The notes under the pieces were generated by a model. That model was not told the DNA's origin. It worked only from the letters and a program-made list of their open reading frames with translations, and searched no databases. Shown here piece by piece: positions 36,701-50,460 of a stretch of DNA of 64,000 bases. Numbering within the stretch: the first letter of the stretch is position 1; every line of letters begins with the position of its first letter. The stretch comes from Melanocharis versteri (taxonomy: Eukaryota; Chordata; Aves; Passeriformes; Melanocharitidae): contig VZTG01009228.1 of the NCBI GenBank assembly GCA_013397845.1, forward strand, positions 176,133 to 240,132, written 5' to 3'. The translations under genes were made by a program, and so were the position numbers.

Positions 36701-39700
36701 CCAGCTCTAATCAATTCCTGTTCTCTCTGATTTTTTTAGTTCTTCATAAGCTCAATTTACAGTATGTCAATGCAAGAGAAAGCTTTAAATACTTTCTTCT
36801 ACGTACTTTCTATGAAAGTACGTCTGGCATACACTCATCTCTTATTATTCATTTGCACTGAAATGTCATGAAGTCCTACTTAAAGACATTTTCATGGCAC
36901 TAGCAACTATCAAATCCAGTATCAAATCAATAGATTACTGTAACAGAGACTCATGTAGAATTTGATCTTCAGAGACAGAATTTTCAAAATAATGAAGTGT
37001 TGGGAACATGCTGTTCTCCAGAGAGAATACTGCTTAAATAACAAAAGTCTGCTTTTCTTAAGCAAGTTATTTTAATTAAGAATTGTTCAAGAACTGACTT
37101 GATCCTCCACAGAATGTCTGGAAAGTAGAGAGAATGGCACCTTGCTTTGAAAGCAGTTTTAGAAAGCAGCCTCATGGAACCCAATATCCAGACCAGTGAG
37201 GGCACCTCAAATACTGGCGCTGGAGAGCATAGGTGTGATGAAGAACACCAGAAAGTTTACTGCTTACACAGGTCAGGTCATCTCCCAAAAGCATTTAGGT
37301 TGTGAACCTCTGTTTGGAGTCTTTACTCTGTACCCACTTGATATTGTGAGTTTAACAGAATGTCTGCTGGTTTTAGAGACATGTCTGTGAAAGACGAATA
37401 CTGGTCTTAGGACTGTCAAAATATAAAGGATCATACGAGAAGCAACTGAGTAGTGGACTAATTAGCAGTAAGGAAGAGAATTATGCAAAGCCTCCAGATT
37501 CCAGGCAGAGCTATCAATTACATTTACATGTTACAAATCACCTTGCTGATGAAGTGCAAGCTGGAAATAGGAAGTCACCTTCAAGTATTCAGCATCTTAA
37601 AGCACATTTGTAACAGAGCCAGGGAGGATATCTGCTTAGTTGTTGGGATAATTTAAAATGTGCACTAATACTTGAAATGATTCTATGACAATTGAGCAAC
37701 CGGCTAAAGTGGTTGAGATAAGCCTTGACAATTCTAGATAAGAAACGCTAAGCAATTAACAAAGGTATCCAAACACTAACCTTTAAATCCACTTAGGTTG
37801 AATTTTCTCTCGCAACTTGTATCTTGCAAGCTTATAACTGAGAGCACTAGGAAAGTCAGTCCCGCTGCATAAACCACAATTAACTCTGAACACAAACCCT
37901 GTGTTTTGTTTTCAAGCCAACAGTGAGTAGATGAACCCAAAAAGCAAAAACAGTCCACAGAAATAGTGACTGAATTTCATCAGGTTTGGCTCAGCATTGC
38001 TGCAACAGAATCCAAATTGTTTTCTACAGAAAAAGTAGCAGCAACACAAAGCACTCAGCTCCACAGGAGGCCTTCATGTATCAGATGTGGTACCATTTAC
38101 AAACCAAATCTACAACACGCAGAAACGTAGACTGTCTCCTCACCAACAGGGCAGTATGAAAAGCAGAAAAGGCCTTGGCTCTGTGTAAGTCCTGCTCAGC
38201 AATTACAAAAACATCTCTATTAGCATCAGTGTGTCCTGCACAAATCCAAAACACAGCCTCACACTCGTCACCATGAAGAAAACAAACTCTACCTGAGCCC
38301 AAAACCAGCACAGTATGAAAATTGTACATCTGCAGAGCACTTTTTCAAAGAACCGAGTAACTTCATACGAATCAGAGTTAAGAGCTGGTTTTGCTTGTTT
38401 TCGAGGTGCTGCAGTATCTGAGTAAATACAACTTGCAAGAACATCCTATGTGTTCAAATGACTCATCAAAATCCACAGGAAACAACCTCAGCAAAGACTC
38501 TCTAGCTATAGCCGGGGACTGAGACCTGCTTTTATTTTTACTAGAAACCCCCCAAAAATTACTTCCACATTCTCCTCTCCTTCTCAGCCAGGATGGGAAT
38601 GGAAACCTTTGTCAGGGTTAGCTCAGCCAGTGGCCTCTCACCCTGGCAACTGCTTTTATACATAGCAGGGAGACTGAAGAGGTAGAGCAAAGCTTAGTAT
38701 TACTGCCTCAAGCTTAGGACTTTAAAAGGAATACAGTCTTTTCCCACTTCGCATACCACAACAACTCTAACAACTCCCTAGTGCAATGAACTATGTCCTT
38801 CTCCCCTTCCCTCCTCCCTCCACAATGAAGAAGTATCATTGCCACGTCCTCTGACAGAAACTTTCCACCCAGACTCAGCAAACAGGGTTAATGAAGAAAA
38901 CAAAACCAACCTTTTTTTTTCCCCAGGTGAAAAGGGATGGGAAGAAGTAAAGAAAAACAAAAATGGAAACCAAAAGATAGGTTTATATGATTTACAGTGA
39001 TTAAAACACTCATCAGCCTCTTCTGTCCTGTACAGCTGTGTTGAAACCCCTACCACCACCCTGCACACACACAGCAATACACACCCAAGCCAATACACGT
39101 TGCTGTCAGGACTTGAACTGCAGTGTACTTAATACAGAGGCAGATTCACCAAACGGGTATTTCTAAATTCATGTTCAAACCCCAGAAGTGCCATATCTAA
39201 AGCACATCAAGTCTTCGATATCTACCGTTTGAACATAAAAACTACAGTTTGAGATGCAGACATCTTTGTATTAAAAAAAATTTGAAAAATTACATATGCA
39301 TTAAATAAACCTTAACTATAAATGTCCTTGATTCTTTATGTGCTGAAAAAGCCCCAACAAATCCCCCACAGACTAAAAAGCAAATAAACAAACAAAACCC
39401 CAAGACATGGGACCAGCTTACTATACAGTATTAAAATGCCAAGCACAGTGGGTTGTTAATTTTTCACTTGAAGTAACTGCATAACTTGGTTGGGGAATTA
39501 TTCGGTTCTAAAAACTCTGTAGCCATTTCATTTCACCTTTCATTTTCTATCATCCACAAGTTAAAATCATGTATGCAGTGTAATGAAAAGTGCATAAGTC
39601 CTTGAATACCAGATACAGGTGGGATGAGCTGTGAGTGATTCTCACCAAAGCTAATAAGCAAGAAACCAAAATAAAAATTGAAATATACAGAGATACTAGT

Positions 39701-39813
39701 ATAAGTATAGTAAGTGAGTGGTATTTTTATCAAAATGGAAAAATAATTTCTTCTTTCTATAAACCCAAGATACACTTTCAATCTTTTTGTCATCTATCCA
39801 TGCTACACATCAT

Positions 39814-39896
39814 GAAGATAAATGGTGATAAGTGAATGGAAATAGAATGGTGATAGATAAATGGAAACAGAACAGTGATAGATGAAAAACAGTGAC
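39814..39896. repeat. Short minisatellite with 25 bp unit
   Basis: Two complete 25 bp units, 39826-39850 and 39851-39875, both begin TGATA and share the core ATGGAAA-AGAA. They are flanked by a partial unit on the left (39814-39825) and one on the right (39876-39896). The units differ at several positions, so the array is not recent. Confidence 0.75.
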
Positions 39897-40735
39897 ACTT
39901 AGGAGTACAAGCAGCTTGAAGAGTACTTTGAGTATAAACGTAAGTGTATGAGCAAGAAAATAATCACCTATATTCCACAGACAAACACAGCACAGCCCTG
40001 GGGACAGATTCCTTTTCTGTGAACACCCTTGTGCTAATAACTGTGCAGGAGCCAGGGTCTGGAAAGGATGCAGAGTCAACTTGTGGCAACTAAAATATTT
40101 AACCACAACAGATGTGCATTTACCTGACAAATGTTAGTGGAAATCCCACTTGCAGGGATCAGTTGTTCCAACCACTCCCCTATAGATAATTTAAAGACAA
40201 TGATTCTACATCATGAAATGCTTACTGCTTTTGTATGCTACTACAGCACATTTTATTAAGAGACTCAACTAAGATGATATACCATACAGGTTTAAAAAGT
40301 AAGATGTAAAAAATATCACCCAACACAAATTTTCTAACTTGACAGGAGAAGGGGAATGGGATCTATGTGTCCAGAAGTATCCAGCACCAAGCTTGTCTCA
40401 ATTAGAATCAAAGCCCATACCATTTCAGAACACTTAAGAACTTCTGTGGAAGCTAATAGTGACATGGTAAATGAAACACGCTGACAGAGCACGTTGTCTT
40501 ATTATTAGTAACATGCGGGGCAGTACAAAAAGAACATATACTTTAAAAACTGCACTTACACGACCTCCCCCACCCTGCATCTTAGAAGATACATTTAAGA
40601 TACACTGCCCTATACCAGTTCAGATGTTTTTCTGGAGTACATATTTGTAAGATAATCATACAAACACTAAAAAAATTTCCATAATAATAGAAAAAAACAA
40701 AGCATCCATAAAAGAGAATAAGTAACTCTGCTCCA

Positions 40736-40819
40736 GGTTTGTTGGTTTTGCTTTGGTTTTGCTTTTTGTTTGTTTGAGGTGGTTTTTACTGTTTGGTTGA
40801 GGGTTTTTTGTTTTGTTCC
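40736..40819. repeat. T/G-rich low-complexity tract
   Basis: Repeated GGTTTTGCTTT, TTTGTTTG and GGTTTTTT variants with very little A extend for about 80 bp and end in CCCCCC. Confidence 0.8.
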
Positions 40820-41399
40820 CCCCTCCACACTCAGGAAGTGTTTCAGGAAAAGCCACAAGTTGTGAACAAGGTCATTCATGATAGTGATTCAGCTGCTGCC
40901 TTGCCTTTCAAAAGTGCCAGACCAGTTTTACCTCATTTCTTTTAGGAAAGCAATGCAATGGGACAATAACTTCATCTCCCAAATTAACTACTGTTGGATA
41001 CCCAGCTCTAGGCAATTGGCTTACTCTGTACAAGCACTTTATTCCCACCCTCCTACTTGTTTGTATTTCTCAAAATGCAACATATTACTCACTTTGACTG
41101 TAGTTGCTTCCCACATGTTCATTCATCTTAGTTTGTCTCACTGGATTTCTTCAACTGCATCTTATTAAATTGCCTGAATTTTTCTTTCCAGCTGCATGCT
41201 AGGCTGGCTTTCAGTGAAATGAAGGTAGATTTACACCAATGAAAGGAAAACAGAATGCAGCTGCATGGTCTTAAACTTTAAGAGGCAACAAAGCTTTCTA
41301 GGCTATGAATTTTAATACTCAGAGATTAGCAATTCATCTTTGTTTCAGTTGTATCCTTCTAGGACAAAACAGTTATCTAGAGAATCCCTGATAGGTTTT

Positions 41400-41690
41400 T
41401 TACTAAAGCACTGCTCCAAAAGCGGCGGTGAAGCAGCAGAGCAGTTCATGGCTCCCACAAGAACGAGGTCCTATCCTGTGTCCCATATCCCAGGCACACT
41501 CACGCTGTAGTTCCTGCTCAGTTCACAAGCAAGTCAGTTCAGCAACAGCTACAGGAGGAGTAAAACAGAAGGGAGTAAGCCCATGTCACTGCAAACTGGG
41601 AATAGAGGCTGGAGAGGCTCTGCAGCTTCCACCCTGCACAGAGACTCCATCAGCTCTGCTGCTCCTAGAATCACTCCCTGATTTTTATTA
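41400..41690. other. GC-elevated intronic patch with a 117-codon frame, unexplained
   Basis: Composition is elevated and a plus-strand frame from 41428 to 41781 is open for 117 codons. The peptide is serine-, glutamine- and cysteine-rich and resembles no family I know. There is no obvious splice or promoter context. It is probably non-coding. Confidence 0.3.
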
Positions 41691-44600
41691 CCGTAACTGC
41701 ATATTTAGAGTCAACAAGTCAGATTCTGATGATTTAGAGACAGTAATTAATGCTGTGTTATCTCTTCTGCAAAAAGGTTAGAATAATTCAAACTTACTAG
41801 CAGCAAACATGTTCGAAATGTCACCAGAAACACCAGATTCCAGGTCTCATCTAATTCTGAACTGACTAATGCAAGAGCAATATTCTCTGCCCTAGTAGCC
41901 ACTGTACCTCTGGCAAGGGACACAAACTGATAAAGGAGATGCAAGGAAACATTATATGAAACACTTGCAGAACTGGGCAAAAATTCATTAGATATACTGA
42001 ATATGACCACTAGGGAACACATTCCCAGAGATTAATCTCTTTTTGCAAATAAATTAATAAAAAATCCTGGCTTTTCTAGAGTAAACTTTTCACATCCTTT
42101 CCTCTGGAATTTGAAGTATTCTGGTTTCTCAAAGATTGCTTTCCTGTTTTATTTCTCCAAAATTAAACCTCTGCATTGAGCCAATTCCAAGCTAAACATG
42201 ACCTTTGGAGGCCAGCAGATCTTCTTACATCTCACCCACTCCAGCAGCTAGAAGCAGGACTGTGCCTTTCCCTACCTGAACAAAAAGAAAAATAATCATG
42301 TAGAAAGCAACTCCTCATCTATTCCAGCCCACCCTCAAAGATCCTTGGCATGGAGGGAACCAATTCCAAAATGCATCTACTATGGCACCAGTAAACAGAC
42401 TAGCTTTCACCTTAAAATGCACTTTGGTGTACAGCCGACACAGTTTCGAAAAGGAAAACAGACTGATAATGTTGCAGCCTTAAAATAACGAAAGGAGCAG
42501 GAAAGTAAGTTGTTCCTCTAAGAAATAATACTTTTCTGACTTGCTCCTGGGATGGTGCCTACTATTACTTCCCTAATCCCAGCAAAATAAAGTTTCTGCC
42601 TTGCCATTCATAAATAGCAAAAAGTTATGCTAAAGTTTCTAAGCTGTTTTCAGAAGAGAAGTACTTCAATTACTCTGGCTTTTGAAAGGATTTTCCCTAT
42701 GTCATGACCTTCACTAGGACTTGGAACTGAAAGATTTCCTTGGTTATCAAGTCCCCCTCATCTGTTATCATAATTTATTAACCTTCATATATTGATGAGG
42801 CTCCAGCTTTTCAGTGTTCTCTTGCATTCACTGAAGATACTCCAACATTGCAAAGCAGTGAACTATTAGTCCACACACTTTTTGCCCAGTATCATGTTGT
42901 AGCCTACTTACTCACTAGAATTACCCATAGAATGAGATCATAGTCAGAGTGTTTTAGGAGTCTGTTTTTTAAACTAGAAGGTAAGTAATTAGATCTTTAA
43001 TGAGTGTATCGCAACTTAAATGTTAAAGTTACTGAATTCACATGTAAAAACTTCACTACCAAAGCCTCTTCAAAAGATTCACTTTTTCAGTTCCAACTGA
43101 TTGCTCAAGGGTGTACCTGAACAATTTTATTATGAGGCTGAAATGAAGGTCCCTCTCTCCAGCACTTTCTATAGCACTAATACTCTGTTGCTGGTGTGTA
43201 GAAAGTATATTTTGCACAAGTCACTTGAGAATCCACAACATTTTACAGATCAGCAATGTAATTTCAACACACACAGAGAACTAACTCTCACCTCAAGCAA
43301 AGCCCATTAGGACGTAAAAACAATCAGCAAAACTGATTAAATATCAACATCTTGAGATAGAGTTGTGGGGTAGGGGCTTTTTTAATGATGTTGTTATGTG
43401 TATTTTCAGTATAACTGGTAGCCATTAAGAGTGAACAACAGCTATAAAGTGAAAAAAATGCTGTTGAACAAAATCAATATTAAGTGGTACTTAGACCAAG
43501 TTCGTTTCTAGTATCCCTTTTTATATCTGAAGGATCCCAAACTGCTTCAGAAAGCACTCAGATTTTAATTGATACAGTGATTAAACTGACTAACACCAAC
43601 AGCTCTTCACTGAAACAAAATATTGATGCTGGTAACGTAAATCCCAGAGCAGTGCCAATCAAGTCAACAAGTTACAGGAATTTTATCTAAAAGAACACCC
43701 TTGGTCAAACTTTCAATATCATTTCAGGTTAGCCTCCTTCTGTGGTAGGGTAGTCACCAAAGATTTCCCCTTACCAAAAGATTCAAGCAAAGACATTCAC
43801 ATATTGTCACACACTGACTCTGTGCCACATCTAGAACACAGTGGAGATTTTCTCTTCCTCTTGAATATTATGTTCCTACTAGGAGAGAGGCAAAAAACCC
43901 GTGAGTTTCATAAAGCAGTTTCTGTGCAAGCTGCAAAAAAAAAACTCTTCAAATGAGACTAGTAGTTAGCTGCACACCTCTGCAATACTTGGAAACAGCC
44001 TACAACAGAACAGCCTGTGTATAAAATGCACTGTAGCACTTTATCGAAAGAAAGAGGAAGCTTTCAAATTGAATGGACATAAAAAGAATACTACAATAAA
44101 TCGTATCGCAAACTACATGCTAGTTTCAATAAGCAATGCCCTTCAGGAATGCATTATATTTAAATAATCACTTCCACCTTTTGTTGGTTAAGATAAGCTA
44201 CAGTTTATTTTAGTTAATAGAGCCACAAAATAGGATGAAACAAGTATTCTGCTTAGCTTGCATTTTGCAAACTCAAGCATGCATATGGCAATGGAATCAA
44301 TTACTTTACTCCCAGCCAATTTCTTCACTTTAAACCTCAAGTACTGCCAGAAAATCTCACTAACCTAATCTGGGTAGCAAAAAGGTTTATCCAAAACTCC
44401 TTTTCAAAAATGTTATACTTACAGTGTACAAATCCTTCTTTTTAAAAGACTTACAACAGAAATATTTAATGTACATTTCACAACATTGAACTTAATATGA
44501 AATAAAGGCCAGCAATACTGCTTTAAAAAGCCCAACAGTACACTTACAGTAGCTGACAGATCATTTTTTCATTAATCCAATTCTATTTGTAGCAAACTAG

Positions 44601-46615
44601 AGTTTTAAAAAATTCCTGTGAATCCAGAAAGCTGAATGACAATATACTTTCACAGCTGTGAAATATACACTACACAGAGTCCTTAAAAAAATTAAAACTA
44701 GTATGTGATACACGATTTAGACACCCAGAACTTGGATTTCACATTCTCCTCCCTCTGGATAGCTCTTCTTCCCATCTCTGCTCCTGCACAAGTGACAATT
44801 TGTGAAAAATTATGGAACTCATTGTTACAGGCCATAAGAGTTACCAAAAGCACTGATGACTTTTAAAACAATTTTGAAAGAAAAAGACAAAACCCACCAA
44901 ATTTAGAGAATGAAAAGACTACTAAATAAGACCATGGACTGCACATGGCCAGGGACACTGGACTGTGCACATACTCTCCTGCCCCCTTCTCTCCCATCAA
45001 GCCCTACTGTGAGGACAGCGCAGCTTCAAAACCCTCAGTGATCCCCACTGCTCCACATACAACAAACACATCGAACATCTCCACTACTTGGCTGATGAAC
45101 AAGAAGTTTGTCTGACAACAGCTACAGAGAGGTTTCTATGATATATTTCTGTCCAACCCAACAGATTCTAGCACTGCAAAACCAAAATCAAAATTTAATG
45201 AACATTTAGCCTTCCAATTCCATCCGTTCTTGCAGGCCTGTATATTAATAATATATCTTACTCTCCTTCTTTTTCATTTATTCCAAGTTTATGTTTTGAA
45301 ATAATAATGCACACTTTAAAATAATTTAACTAATCCACACTAGCTTTACCTGAAAACCCTCCTAGTTTTAAAAAACATTGGGATCTTAAGAACAGTGATG
45401 CACAGGAAAACACTTGTCAACTGAGAACTTGATCCTTCGAGATTTTGTTCTACAATCTTTTTTCGTATTCATCTTTTCCCTGCTAAGATAGCTGTCACAA
45501 AAATGGTGGGCTTTTCCTCCAAATTAAACATAAAACTGCTATGTTGATAATAATCAGTTTTATCACGAAAAACATGATCACTTTCTTCCTGGTTTGCTTT
45601 TTGTGATTTCTTTATGTCTATCATAAAATCTCTGAATTTCTAACATCACATTAACCAAATCTCCTTTATTCAGAACAGTTTCAAATTCCCTTAGGTTTTA
45701 TACAGCCGCTACCAAGGACAATTTACATTGATTTAGTACTATGGTGTAGCCAATTTTGGAACAATACCTTCTTACCATGTTTATTTCCATGAGACCAAAG
45801 TTAAGAAAAACAGTTGCCACTATGATCAGAAAACCAGCTGTACTTTTCTATTTCCTCATGCCAGTGGCCTCTATCCACCATTACACACTGCTAATTTCCC
45901 TGCACTGCACTTAGTTCTTCAGGGCAAAATATGCACTTACCTAATTAAACTCAAGACACAAGCAACGACAAGTAAATCAAGATGGTTGGACAAAACATTC
46001 TTAAGACATACCCTGGAACTTCACAATGAGTAGCTCACATTGTGTGATACATACACAAGTTTTTACCTTGTTTATCTTGAGCTGAGAAAGAAAAAATGTC
46101 TTATGCATCATGAAAGCAATGTATACATCTTTATATTCTGTGAACTGCCAGGTGGATATGTCCTTTACAGACCTCTCCCTCAACATCACAGGGAGAGCAA
46201 ATTTGTATGCTAGTGTACAGTGATGAAAGATTAGAAATCAGAACCATTTAAATTATTCATAGAACATCACTGATTCCTCAAGAAGGCCATGCGAGGTAGC
46301 CTGCAACTGGCCCAAGGAACCCTATGAAAGAGTAAAATCATGTAATAGCTATTTTCTATTAATATTAACATCTTGTGAAACTCAAGGCAGTTTAAAAATT
46401 ACCTACATCAGTAAAACAGGATCTTCCTCTATAATATTCATTTCAGTAGCCAAATTTTTACTGGCTTGCTCCTACAATTAAACTCACTGTTGAACGAAAA
46501 AGACATTTTCCTCCCCATAAGTCTGAGTCTTCACAATTTTTATAATTTTTTTAATGTGAACAAACTCAAAACTCTACAAACTGACATGAGGAGAAAAAAA
46601 AGCAACAAAAACCCA

Positions 46616-46634
46616 CAAACAAACAAACAAACAA
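46616..46634. repeat. (CAAA)n microsatellite
   Basis: Four to five CAAA units occur within an A-rich stretch. Confidence 0.85.
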
Positions 46635-49199
46635 CCCCCACACCACAACTCAGGAAGAATAGAGCTGAAAGGAACCATGATACTAAGACATTGCATATAA
46701 ACCAATGGAATTTTTTCACTTCGTGTCTTTTGTCATTCTGAAATTCCAACCTGAATCTATTAAAGTCTTACTTAGAAAAGTCTAATTGAAAACAAAAATA
46801 TATAGGAATAAATTTGCTCCCGATGCATTAATATTTTCCAACAAGGATTTAATACCAGCTGGGACTAGAGTTGATAATCACAGATAGTTAACAATCTTAG
46901 ATTAGATACTAAAGCTCTTACATTAAGGAATTAGGGGTTTTTTTTCATTACTGCTGTTAGCTAAACCACTGGGAATTCAAACACACTAGTAAAATCAAGG
47001 AGTTACAAGAACACAGAATAGGAAGAAACGAGAACTTAGAGAAAGACTTCACAACGTTGTTTTGGTTCATGTCACTTCCTGCCATCAGAGACTGTATCGC
47101 CTTTCCATTAGCATAAGTAGATTTTAAGTCAGGGAAAGAAGAAGCAGCCAACTGAGAGCTTCACACTGCTAGAAATAAAGCTATAGAGTAAGACCAGACT
47201 CTAGTTTAAATTAACAATTGCTGTACTTTTGTTTTCTCCCTGAAGAAATAGACTTGTTTTCATTGTGCAAGATACTAAATTCTAATGCTACAAACCACCT
47301 GAAGAACTCTTACCTACAGTAACTGATTGCCAAATAGTCACTTTGGCAACCAAAGCTGCCTCCACGCAGCCACAGAATCATGGATTAGCTGTAGGGCAGT
47401 ACACGTAAAAGTTTATACTCAAATTCTGGATAAAGTGCCATTAGTCTTGGGAATATGTAGTTCTTCTGGACAAATACCCTGCTAGCTGAGCTTTCAGACA
47501 AGGCTTGATATTTAGAAACATTCTAATGATCTGGCTTTAATAAAACAGGTTTGCAACACTGTCAGAGTTGCCAAGTAATCCATTCAGAGAGTGGAAACAA
47601 TTAACATACTGAGTATTTAACTACAGTCTCCCATCAGCATCAAGAATTGCAACAAACTGTACCAAAAAAGAGGTGGAAGCACTACAGGGGACGATAAGAC
47701 CAGACACATGCTACACAAAAGGCTGTTGAAAGACGGTGTTCATTTCCATAAAGCAAGTGTTTGGTGGTTAAAAAATAACAAAGGCACAAGAGTTTAGCAG
47801 ACAGTTGATATTTAATTATAATCTACCAGCTATTTGTATTTTTTCTAATCAATCTGAAAGAAAACCTGGGTATATAAAAACCAGGAACTAGTGGTCATTA
47901 TGAAGTATCATTTCACATTTCTTCCCCTTTCTAATGTTATTTGATTGGTATAAATGCTCCACCTGATACAACAAACACAACTCGGGAAACCAAACACACT
48001 CTGAGGTTTCCTGTGATTTCAAGCTTGTCTGTACTAATCCCAGTCTCATTTCCCACCCACACATCAGGCTCCCTCCCTAGCTAGCTTGGGCTTCTCTTCT
48101 GTACACAGCTTCCTCATGACAATCGCGCAATTAACACCCACATCTCCTCCCCAAATGATGCCAACTCTTCCATGAAACATTCAGGCTATGAAAACCACAC
48201 CCCCCCTTTCATGCTCTTTCATCAGCCCCTTTTGAAAACTGAGAATAAGCATCTCTTAGGGAGGTGACTCATAAGTGTTCAGCCCTTTTCACGTTGTAAA
48301 ACATCTTATCTAATAAAACAAAGCACATGTACAATGTTGCATCAAGAACCAAATTATATTCATGCTTGTAGATCAGGCTGGGGAAAAGACTTATCTGAAA
48401 TTTCATCTGTCAACTAACTAGTTTCACTGCAGAGTAAGATAAAGTAAGATGATCCAATGACAAGCCAAAGTCTAGGACCTCTGCCCCTTATTCAGCTTTT
48501 GTTACAAAAGGTTTTCTGAAGTTTCTATGCTCAATTTTTAAGCTCAGATAGAGAATACAAGTGTTTCCTCCTTCAACTCTCTTAGTATCCTAGATTGGAC
48601 CTGCTAGAGTCAGGAGAAAAAAGAAAATGTACATTCTTCAGTTGACAAGCATTTCAATTATTTCATACCCCATAAGCCAAACAATGTGGACATATTCTGA
48701 AACAAATGAAAAAAAAAAAGAGGAGTCTTGCCAACTCAAGAAAATCCTGGTGTACAGGCTGTTAGGTTCTCATCAGTGTGCCACTGGTAACCTACCTTTG
48801 ACTTACAAGGTATATAGGTCACAATATATTTATTGTTCTCCAGAAGTTACAGGGAGTAAAAGACAGTTAAAGCACCTTTGATAATTGCTGTATATTCATT
48901 TCACGTGTAAGTGATTACTGTGATTGCCACAGGAATATTGCACAATAGTTATACTGTACAGGTGTGAACACAAACAGAATTGAAACAGGAAACACTGACA
49001 GGATGCTCCAGAGCCCACGGTGTCTAAATGCAGCTGAGTGCTACTGGAGGCTCTATCAAGCATCTGAAATAAGACTGAAGTCTCAAGCTCGCTGTTGATA
49101 GGACAGGTGTCCGTACTGCAAAAACTAATTGTGACACCCAGCACTTCAAATAGAAAGCTCATGGCTCAGCAAACAGACTTCTGTTCTGAGCTACCTATT

Positions 49200-49217
49200 A
49201 CACACACACACACACAC
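49200..49217. repeat. (CA)n microsatellite
   Basis: An uninterrupted 18 bp AC/CA run. Confidence 0.9.
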
Positions 49218-50394
49218 TTATCTTACCTGCAATTAAAGCGTGTCAACAGGTCAGCAAGGAAGAACTGGCTCTGGCAGCTCTTCCATTTGGTCAAAAATCT
49301 AGACTTAAAGTTTCTTCAGCTTTCAGCAGCATTCAGCTTTCCACTACAGACAAGAAGAAAAGTACAAATTATCATTCTCTATTAGAAATCCAGCAGTTTA
49401 AAAACTGAGCAGGAAAAAACCTCCATCCTTAAGAGAACAAGATGATAAAATCTCAAATACACAGGAGAAGCAGTAACAGAGCTTATTTCACAGCACGAGA
49501 CACATCCACACAGACACAAGGTCAGAGCTTCCAGGCCTTTCACCAATACCTTAGTGAGAAGCCCTTGAAAACACCAAGGCCATCATCAGTTAAGAGCCCA
49601 CACCACAGCAGAACCAATCCATATTTGCCCTCCTTGCTGCCTTCTGTTCACTGCTGCAACTCAAAAACATTTGCATCCCTGCTGCAACCCAAAAACGTTC
49701 ATGCATAACACACTGAATAAGTCTGGGGCAATTCAGAAACTGTTCTGGCTAAAAAGTAACCACTGGGGAAAAAGAAATAAAACACAGAAGCAGAAAAAAG
49801 TGGTATTACACTGGACACCAAAGCCGGCTACATTGCCAAAAAACTGATTACAAAACTCACTTTTCAGACAAGAAATGCATCATAACAGCATCTTGTTAAA
49901 CAAGCTAAACACATGCAAGGGAGAAACCCACACCTTTCTGTCAACACTGAAGTAATTTATATTAAATTTATATTTGACATGTAACAAGGCTGCACACATA
50001 CAGAAAAATGCAAGTATGAAAGGGGTGTCTATTCATTTACACAGTGCTTAGCATTCAAAATTGATTTTACAGACATCCTGCTAACCTGTCTGACAGAAGT
50101 TCCTCCAGACTACACAAATTAATTCAAAATAAGGAGGCTGTCATTTTCCTGTGTCTTATAAGCAGGGAGGTAAAACAAAGTTTTCAGTATGCTGAAAGGA
50201 ATCTTGCAAAAGTTAAAAAGTATATACATCAAGGGAAAAATATTTTTTAATATAAACATAATTTTGGACCAAGAACTCATAGTTTAAAACAGGCTCTTAA
50301 ACAGCTTTCCCATCAGGTGAGCATGAACAAAACAGCCAAAAATTAAGGGCTTATGGGAAGACACTGATTTTATATTGCAAATATAACATGGTTT

Positions 50395-50460
50395 CAGTAC
50401 ATGCTAGACTAGATGACCCCAGAGATCCCTTGACATTTCATGCTCCTGAATTTTAGGGAT
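50395..50460 (+). mobile_element. Degraded CR1 3' tip
   Basis: GCTAGACTAGATGACCCCAG followed by AGATCCCTTGACATTTCATG resembles the last 60 bp of CR1 (GGACTAGATGAC...GGTCCCTTCCAAC). The terminal repeat is too decayed to recognise. Homology is likely but short. Confidence 0.5.
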
